NCBI GenBank assembly: GCA_902806105.1
Contig: CADCVI010000254.1
Coordinates: 1 to 19,213, forward strand
Direction of reading: 5' to 3'
Length of the DNA: 19,213 nt
Source of the DNA: an uncultured Rubrobacteraceae bacterium
GTDB taxonomy: Bacteria; Actinomycetota; Rubrobacteria; Rubrobacterales; Rubrobacteraceae
Shown here: positions 14,899 to 19,213 of the stretch, piece by piece
Numbering within the stretch: the stretch's first letter is position 1
Layout: each line of letters opens with the position of its first letter
Notes under the pieces: generated by a model
Told to the model about the DNA's origin: nothing
Database searches by the model: none
The model's input: the letters and a program-made list of their open reading frames with translations, nothing else
Made by a program: the position numbers and the translations under genes

Positions 14899-15279
14899 AT
14901 GCCCGCGACGGAGGATGCGTGGATCGGAGCTTCGCGGGTGGACGGGAACGGGCTTTCAGCGGAGGAGCTTTCGGCGCTTCTGGAGAAGCTTAGCCGGGGC
15001 TTGAAAGATCTCTACGGAGAGCGTTACCAGGGGTTGGTGCTCTACGGTTCGTACGCGCGCGGGGAGGCCGACGAGGGCAGCGACGTGGACGTGCTGCTCC
15101 TGCTAGAAGGGTCAGTGGCAATGGGCAGTGAGATCGTGCGTATGGAAACCGTGGTCTGGCCCATCTCTTTAGAGGCCGGTTACGCGATCTCCGTCTTGCC
15201 GGTCGAAGTAGGAACTTACACGACACCGAGGGAGCCATTCCTTATAAACGCCCTTAGGGAAGGCGTGCTCGTAGCGTGA
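14899..15279 (+). CDS. mntA: MNT-type nucleotidyltransferase (putative antitoxin of a HEPN pair)
   Basis: A 126-residue minimal nucleotidyltransferase. The catalytic motif GSYARGEADEGSDVD (50-64) fits the GSx10DxD pattern of MntA proteins exactly, with Asp62 and Asp64 as metal ligands. The third carboxylate expected in the following beta strands is not obvious (YAISVLPVEV). In characterised MNT/HEPN systems the MNT protein adenylylates and silences the HEPN RNase. The ATG at 14899 was chosen because CACAGGAG lies seven bases upstream; the in-frame extension of 17 codons runs into the terminator hairpin. Its stop overlaps the next start (GTGA). Codon third positions are visibly less GC-rich than in the adjacent E2 gene, which suggests acquisition by transfer. 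Confidence 0.82.
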   Translation: MPATEDAWIGASRVDGNGLSAEELSALLEKLSRGLKDLYGERYQGLVLYGSYARGEADEGSDVDVLLLLEGSVAMGSEIVRMETVVWPISLEAGYAISVLPVEVGTYTTPREPFLINALREGVLVA

Positions 15280-15674
15280 GCGAGGTCTACGCCCTCCTCG
15301 ATAAGGCCGCAAGATCTTTCGATGCGTCGGAGATGCTCCTGAACAGCGGTGACGTGGACTTCGCGGCTTCGAGGAGCTATTACGGATACTTTTATGTAGC
15401 CGGCGCTCTTCTGCTCCACGAGGGTCACAGCTTCTCGCGTCACGGGCAGGTCATCGCGCAGTATGGTCGGATATTCGCGAAGACCGACCGCATGGAGCGG
15501 CGCTTCCACCGCGCCTTTATGCAGGCCTTCTCCATCCGCACGGCCGCCGACTACTCCACCAGCCCGGGGCTAGAAGCCGAAACGGTCGGGGACTGGACTC
15601 GTGAGGGTCGGGCTTTCCAGGAGGCGGCACTGAGGTATCTGGCCCAAACTGAAGTCGAAGACACCGCTCCATAA
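15276..15674 (+). CDS. HEPN-domain protein (UPF0332-like), putative toxin partner
   Basis: A 132-residue all-helical HEPN protein of the UPF0332/PF05168 type. The diagnostic part is ASRSYYGYFYVAGALLLHEG (about 31-50), followed by SFSRHGQVIAQYGRIF and SIRTAADYST, which matches the family's helix order. A RMERRFH stretch fits the RX4-6H RNase consensus by spacing, but its position in the fold is unverified. The usual RX4HXY adenylylation site of HepT is not seen. It may therefore be an RNase toxin of a related subclass or a non-toxic HEPN partner. It starts with GTG inside the nucleotidyltransferase stop (4-base overlap), so the two are coupled. The pair lies between two strong terminators, consistent with a mobile two-gene cassette. 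Confidence 0.8.
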   Translation: MSEVYALLDKAARSFDASEMLLNSGDVDFAASRSYYGYFYVAGALLLHEGHSFSRHGQVIAQYGRIFAKTDRMERRFHRAFMQAFSIRTAADYSTSPGLEAETVGDWTREGRAFQEAALRYLAQTEVEDTAP

Positions 15675-15703
15675 CCTTCGACCGCCAAACCCTCCAAGAA
15701 GCG

Positions 15704-15737
15704 GGAGGCGCATCCGGCCCGGGCCGGATGCGCCTCC
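15704..15737. terminator. perfect 34-nt palindrome, bidirectional terminator
   Basis: GGAGGCGCATCCGGCCC is followed directly by its exact reverse complement, giving 17-bp arms. It lies between the convergent HEPN stop (15674) and the Asp23/Gls24 stop (15743). TTTGGTT follows on the plus strand; the minus strand is followed by GCTTCTT. The position and symmetry fit termination from both directions. Confidence 0.8.
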
Positions 15738-15742
15738 TTTGG

Positions 15743-16180
15743 TTACTGCTGCGGGAAGGAGACGTCCTTCACCGTTATGTTCACCTCGGTAACTCGCAGG
15801 CCGGTCATGTTCTCGACGCGCTGGATTATTGTGTCGCGTATGGACCTGGTGAGGTCCGGGATGGACCTGCCGTAGGGCACGGTAACCGTCACGTCGACGG
15901 CAGTCTCCTCCCTGCCCACCTCCGCGGAGATGCCGCGCGTGCCCCTGCCGCTGCCGGTCATCTTGCCGAAGAACTCCCCCACGGTGGGGGAACTGTCACC
16001 CGGCAGGGTCGTGCTCCGGCCGGCGATCTCCGGCTCTGCCCCCGAGATCTCCTTTACCGCCTTGGACACGATGCTGGTTACCACGGCGTTCTTCACGGTC
16101 GTCGTGCCGCGATCGGTTACCAGCGGGCTGCTGCCTTCTCCGGCGCTTCTGGCCTGTTCCGTCGTTCCCGTCAACTTCAC
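15743..16180 (-). CDS. Asp23/Gls24 family envelope stress response protein
   Basis: A 145-residue member of PF03780 (DUF322). In Firmicutes the family includes Asp23, a membrane-associated protein linked to cell-wall homeostasis, and alkaline-shock proteins; its role in Actinobacteria is poorly defined. Family features are the helix VVTSIVSKAVKEISG (34-48), the beta strands ETAVDVTVTVPYGRSIPDL, the helix RSIRDTIIQRVENMTGL and the final VTEVNITVKDV strand. There is a 20-residue polar N-terminus and no TM segment, so any membrane association needs a partner. The start is GTG at 16180 with AAGGTGG seven bases upstream. It is read towards the 34-nt palindrome. A 111-base gap separates it from the MFS gene; no convincing promoter was found there. 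Confidence 0.9.
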   Translation of the reverse strand: MKLTGTTEQARSAGEGSSPLVTDRGTTTVKNAVVTSIVSKAVKEISGAEPEIAGRSTTLPGDSSPTVGEFFGKMTGSGRGTRGISAEVGREETAVDVTVTVPYGRSIPDLTRSIRDTIIQRVENMTGLRVTEVNITVKDVSFPQQ

Positions 16181-16291
16181 TCCTTATCCACCTTACGTCT
16201 CGCGGATCAGGATAGCCGACCCTACAAGTCCGCGCCGGAGGGAGACGTAGAATCGCGAGTTGAGCGTCGTTCCGTTGCGCCCCCGGAGCTT

Positions 16292-17482
16292 TCAGGCGGC
16301 GGCTCGTTCGGGTGCCGGCTCGTCCTTGGCGTTTCGGATGCCGGCGAACAGCAAGACCAGGGCCGCCCCGGCGCAGAGCGCCCCGACCCAGCCGAGGGCC
16401 GCGAGGGAGCCGTAGCCCAGGGCGAGGGAGCCGAGCGCGGAGCCCACGCCCTGTCCCAGGTAGATCGCGGAGGCGTTCAGCGAGAGGACCGTGTTGCGCG
16501 ACTCCGGCACGCTCTTGATCAGGCGGTACTGCTGGAGCGGTATGATCGCGAACCCCGCGATGCTCCAGGCGATGAGCGCCGTGACCGCGCCGAGCACGGC
16601 CGTTCCCGAGCCCGCGTCCGCCGCGGTGAGCAGCGAGAACGAGAGCAGCGAGAGCGCGAGGACGACGAGGATCACGCCCACGCCGCCCCGGTAGCCTCGC
16701 CGATCCGCCCAGTAGCCTCCGAGGGAGTTGCCCGCGATGCTCGCGAGCCCGAAGACCAGGAGCAGCGTCCCGATACCGCCCCCCCCGAAACCCGTCAGCC
16801 CTTCGAGGAGCGGCCTTATGTACGTGAGCACGACGAAGCCCGCCGCCACCCCGAGCGCGGTGATGCCGAGGACGGCAAGTATGGCCGCCCTGCCCGCGAG
16901 CGCGAACATGGACCGCAGCCCCGCGAGCGGGGGCTTCTCGACGTCGGGCAGCACCGCCGCGACCGAGACCGCCGCGACGGCCGCGAGGGCGCCGACCATC
17001 AAAAAGCTCGCCCGCCACCCGAACTCGTCCCCGACGATGGTTCCGAGCGGGATACCCACAACCCAGGCGACGGTCATCCCGCCAATCACGAGCGAGAGCG
17101 CCCGTCCCTGCTTCTCCGGGGCCGCGAGGTCCGCCGCCACGGCCCCGGCGACCGGCGTCAGCACCGCCGCCCCGAGCGCGGCCGCCACCCGAGATGCGAG
17201 CAGCAGCCCGAAGGAGGGCGCCACCGCAGCAGCCCCGTTCGCCACCGCGAAGAGGGCTAGCGCTCCGACGATGAGCCAGCGCCTCGGCACCCCCTCCGTG
17301 AGCGTGACGAGCAGCGGCGAGCCCACGGCGTACGCCACGGCGAAGACGGTGACGAGGTGGCCCGCCGACTCGATCGGGACGGAGAACTCCCCGGCCACGC
17401 CGCCGAGGATTCCCGTCACCACGAAGGTGCCCGTCCCGATCGCAAAGGTCGCAAGCGTCAGGATGAGGATGCGCAGGTTCAT
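16292..17482 (-). CDS. MFS transporter, DHA1 type (AraJ/PbuE-like efflux)
   Basis: A 396-residue major facilitator with about 12 hydrophobic segments. The N-terminal helices (LRILILTLATFAIGTGTFVV and AGHLVTVFAVAYAVGSPLL), the PVAGAVAADL segment in helix 4-5 and the cytoplasmic loop GGYWADRRGYRGG between the two halves are typical of the DHA1 family of sugar, purine and drug exporters (AraJ, PbuE, NepI). The C-terminus is Ala/Glu-rich. The substrate is unknown. The ATG overlaps the upstream TetR stop by four bases (ATGA), so the two genes are translationally coupled, and the export function is likely controlled by that regulator. Confidence 0.9.
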   Translation of the reverse strand: MNLRILILTLATFAIGTGTFVVTGILGGVAGEFSVPIESAGHLVTVFAVAYAVGSPLLVTLTEGVPRRWLIVGALALFAVANGAAAVAPSFGLLLASRVAAALGAAVLTPVAGAVAADLAAPEKQGRALSLVIGGMTVAWVVGIPLGTIVGDEFGWRASFLMVGALAAVAAVSVAAVLPDVEKPPLAGLRSMFALAGRAAILAVLGITALGVAAGFVVLTYIRPLLEGLTGFGGGGIGTLLLVFGLASIAGNSLGGYWADRRGYRGGVGVILVVLALSLLSFSLLTAADAGSGTAVLGAVTALIAWSIAGFAIIPLQQYRLIKSVPESRNTVLSLNASAIYLGQGVGSALGSLALGYGSLAALGWVGALCAGAALVLLFAGIRNAKDEPAPERAAA

Positions 17483-18090
17483 GTCCCCTCCCCGCCAGAA
17501 CGCCCCTCGCCGAGCCTGGCGAAGCGGCGCAGAAACCCGCGCCAGGCCTCACGAAACTCGGGGCTCTCGGGGTCCTGATCCGTGACCATGCGCGTGACCT
17601 GGGCGAACGCCACGGGGTAGGAGGTGAGTGCGTAGATGGCGAGCTGGAGGTAGCGCGGGTCGAGGTCGGGGGGGAGGTCGCCCCTCACCCCTTTCTCCCG
17701 CAGATCCTCTATCTGCTGCGCGACGGACTCGCGGCGCTCCTCCTCCATGTGCGCGTCGTCCCTGCGGTCCGCGGCCTCCCAGGTGAGGAACCGGATCCAA
17801 TCTAGGTCCTCGTAGAGCGCCTCGAAGTGGTACTCCAAGAGCTCCTCCAGCTTCCCCGGCGACCCCTCCAGCCTCCCGAGACGCTCCTCGATCTTGCGCT
17901 CCACGACCTCCCGGAAGAGCTCCTCCTTCCCCCCGAAGTAGTGGTACAGGAGCTGCTTGTTCACCCCGGCCCGGCGCCCGATCGACTCGACCCGCGCCCC
18001 CGCGAACCCCTTCTCCGCGAACTCGCGCACCGCAGCCTCCACGATGCGCCCCCGCGTCCTCTCCGCGTCCCGTACCCTGCCCAACTCCAC
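17479..18090 (-). CDS. TetR/AcrR family transcriptional repressor
   Basis: A 203-residue TetR-type regulator. The N-terminal DNA-binding domain is clear: RGRIVEAAVREFAEKGFAGA, then the helix-turn-helix ARVESIGRRAGVNKQLLYHYF (about 32-52) and GGKEELFREVV. The helical C-terminal domain is acidic, with ESVAQQIEDLREKG and DPRYLQLAIYALTSYPVAF, and would bind an inducer or exported compound. The start is GTG at 18090; an in-frame TGA lies eight codons upstream, so no longer form is possible. The ribosome binding site is weak (GCGGAAGC). It shares an operon with the MFS gene, and its promoter contains a dyad over the -35 box, as expected for autorepression. Confidence 0.93.
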   Translation of the reverse strand: MELGRVRDAERTRGRIVEAAVREFAEKGFAGARVESIGRRAGVNKQLLYHYFGGKEELFREVVERKIEERLGRLEGSPGKLEELLEYHFEALYEDLDWIRFLTWEAADRRDDAHMEEERRESVAQQIEDLREKGVRGDLPPDLDPRYLQLAIYALTSYPVAFAQVTRMVTDQDPESPEFREAWRGFLRRFARLGEGRSGGEGT

Positions 18091-18128
18091 GACCCGCTTC
18101 CGCTCCGCTCATACGATCTGGCGACTAG

Positions 18129-18166
18129 AAGGTAGGGCGTTATCAACCGTTTGTCAAGTAAGGTTG
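18129..18166 (-). promoter_or_regulatory. TetR-MFS promoter with candidate TetR operator
   Basis: Minus-strand TTGACA (18152-18157, perfect -35) and TACCTT (18129-18134) are 17 bases apart. A dyad with arms CAACC (18144-18148) and GGTTG (18162-18166), centred at 18155, covers the -35 box. This is a likely operator for TetR. The remaining gap up to the EF-G-like start (18167-18269) shows no firm plus-strand promoter. Confidence 0.55.
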
Positions 18167-18269
18167 TTTGGCATTGATTCCGGGCTGCGGCGAGGTTGGG
18201 GCTGGGGTAAGCTGAATGATCCGCCCGTCACAAGGGAGGACGGCGGAGAAGCGCGGAGAGGAGGAGGCT

Positions 18270-19213
18270 ATGGCTGTTGAGCCGGCTGTGATCCGGAACG
18301 TATGCTTGATCGGCCACCGGGGAAGTGGAAAGACGTCGCTCGGGGAGGCGATGCTGGGGCTTGCGCGGGGGAGGAAGGGCCCGGGTACGTCCGTCTTCGA
18401 CAACGCCGAGGAGGAGAACGAGCGCGGGATGACGCTCGGGATGGGAGTTGCCCATCTCGAATGGAAGGGGCGCCACGTCAACGTACTCGACACCCCCGGG
18501 GACGGGGGTTTTATCGCTGACGCCTTCGTGGCCCAGAGGGCGGCCGACTGCGCCGTCCTCGTGGTGCATGCTCAGGATCCCATACAGGTGGTCACCGAGC
18601 GCGTGTGGCGGCGCGGGGAGAAGGAGGACATCCCGCACCTCGTCGTAGTCAACCACCTCGACCGGGAGCGGACGGACTTTGTGGCGGTGGTGGACGCTTT
18701 ACGCGAGAGGTTCGGGCCGGCGGTCGTGCCGCTGAACCTGCCGATAGGCAAGGAGGGGGAGTTCAGGGGCATCCACGGGCTGCTCACCGGAATCTCGTTC
18801 GTGGACGGCGAGCAGAGGGCCGAGGTCCCCGAGGGGATGGAGGAGGAGGTCGAGGCGGCGAAGCTCCTCGTCTTCGAGACCATCGCCGAGAGCGACGACA
18901 CGCTGCTGGAGAAGTACCTCGAAGGGGAGGAGCTGACGACCGAGGAGCTCTTCGAGGGCTTGAGGCGCGGGATCGCCGACGGGGTGATCATCCCGGCGCT
19001 CGCGGCGAGCGCGGAGCGTGGGATCGGGGTGGATAGGGTGCTCGACGTTATCGCCGGTAGCGCCCCGAGCCCTATAGACCGCTGCCGATGGAAGACCACG
19101 AAGGGGAGCGAGGTTCCGTGCGACCCGGACGGCCCGTTCGCCGCCTACGTCTTCAAGACCTACGTCGACCCTTACGCAGGACGCTTGAGCGTCATGCGCG
19201 TCGTGAGCGGGCG
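18270..19213 (+). CDS. EF-G-like translational GTPase (cut by window edge)
   Basis: The first 314 codons of an elongation-factor-G-like protein, open to the window end. The GTPase motifs are G1 GHRGSGKTS (15-23), G2 ERGMTLGMG (51-59), G3 DTPGDGGF (74-81) and G4 NHLD (128-131). In true EF-G these read GHIDAGKTT, ERGITI, DTPGH and NKxD. The catalytic His of G3 is absent and the nucleotide-contacting Lys of G4 is His, so this is not the main EF-G but a member of the EF-G-like (EF-G2/FusA2-type) group of unclear function. The start of domain II is visible near the end (PFAAYVFKTYVDPYAGRLS). The ATG at 18270 follows a long GGAGAGGAGGAGG tract. It diverges from the TetR-MFS operon. Confidence 0.9.
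   Translation, partial: MAVEPAVIRNVCLIGHRGSGKTSLGEAMLGLARGRKGPGTSVFDNAEEENERGMTLGMGVAHLEWKGRHVNVLDTPGDGGFIADAFVAQRAADCAVLVVHAQDPIQVVTERVWRRGEKEDIPHLVVVNHLDRERTDFVAVVDALRERFGPAVVPLNLPIGKEGEFRGIHGLLTGISFVDGEQRAEVPEGMEEEVEAAKLLVFETIAESDDTLLEKYLEGEELTTEELFEGLRRGIADGVIIPALAASAERGIGVDRVLDVIAGSAPSPIDRCRWKTTKGSEVPCDPDGPFAAYVFKTYVDPYAGRLSVMRVVSG

Noticed and set aside
15728..17260. A 510-codon open frame (+) antisense to the Asp23/Gls24 and MFS genes
   Set aside because: It crosses two real genes and the terminator, and its product is a charged low-complexity string.
15996..17552. A 518-codon open frame (-) across MFS and Asp23/Gls24
   Set aside because: It is a frame shadow of two well-supported genes and spans their intergenic gap.
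1..19213. tRNA genes, CRISPR repeats or riboswitches in the gaps
   Set aside because: By eye no cloverleaf, no regularly spaced repeats and no recognisable riboswitch core were found. The gaps at 4370-4592, 5364-5648, 6972-7293 and 11162-11328 hold only the signals listed.

Overview
This is a GC-rich (roughly two-thirds G+C) bacterial chromosomal window. It has tightly packed genes, many GTG starts, a Hanks-type Ser/Thr kinase, an EF-G-like paralogue, a GYD-domain protein and a folate-dependent TrmFO. This mixture, with high GC and leaderless-looking promoters, suggests an early-branching actinobacterium such as Rubrobacter. That is an inference from gene content, not from a marker gene. Seventeen protein genes are supported on both strands. 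Two further entries are the partial genes at the edges: an IS transposase end on the left and an EF-G-like GTPase start on the right. No tRNA, rRNA or CRISPR array was seen.

Left region (1-4369): the C-terminal end of an IS5/IS4-type transposase (+) stops one base before the stop codon of a convergent ornithine cyclodeaminase/mu-crystallin family gene (-). Then, all on the minus strand, come a 69-residue single-TM protein, a membrane-anchored Ser/Thr protein kinase with no sensor domain, and a fused NAD(P)HX epimerase/dehydratase whose dehydratase half has lost several family motifs.

Middle region (4593-11161): a VC0807-like membrane protein (+), trmFO (+) with a strong hairpin in its probable leader, and a GYD-domain protein (+). 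These face a minus-strand operon of an unrecognised 195-residue protein, a PLP fold-type I aminotransferase and a D-Ala-D-Ala ligase homologue with altered metal-ligand residues. A dITP/XTP pyrophosphatase (+) diverges from the head of that operon.

Right-centre region (11329-14786): a compact E1alpha-E1beta-E2 2-oxoacid dehydrogenase operon, probably pyruvate or acetoin type, without an E3 gene. It ends in a strong hairpin. An MNT nucleotidyltransferase/HEPN pair, an apparent toxin-antitoxin type module, sits between that hairpin and a perfect 34-nt palindrome that probably terminates transcription from both sides.

Right region (15743-19213): an Asp23/Gls24 envelope-stress protein (-), then a TetR-MFS two-gene operon (-) whose promoter overlaps a dyad suitable for autoregulation. 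Divergent from it is an EF-G-like translational GTPase (+), cut by the window edge, with non-canonical G3 and G4 motifs.

No obviously new multi-gene system stands out. The most interesting points are the altered active sites in three otherwise housekeeping-like enzymes (the NnrD half, the Ddl homologue and the EF-G-like protein), the aminotransferase/Ddl operon with its unknown partner, and the terminator-bounded MNT/HEPN cassette.
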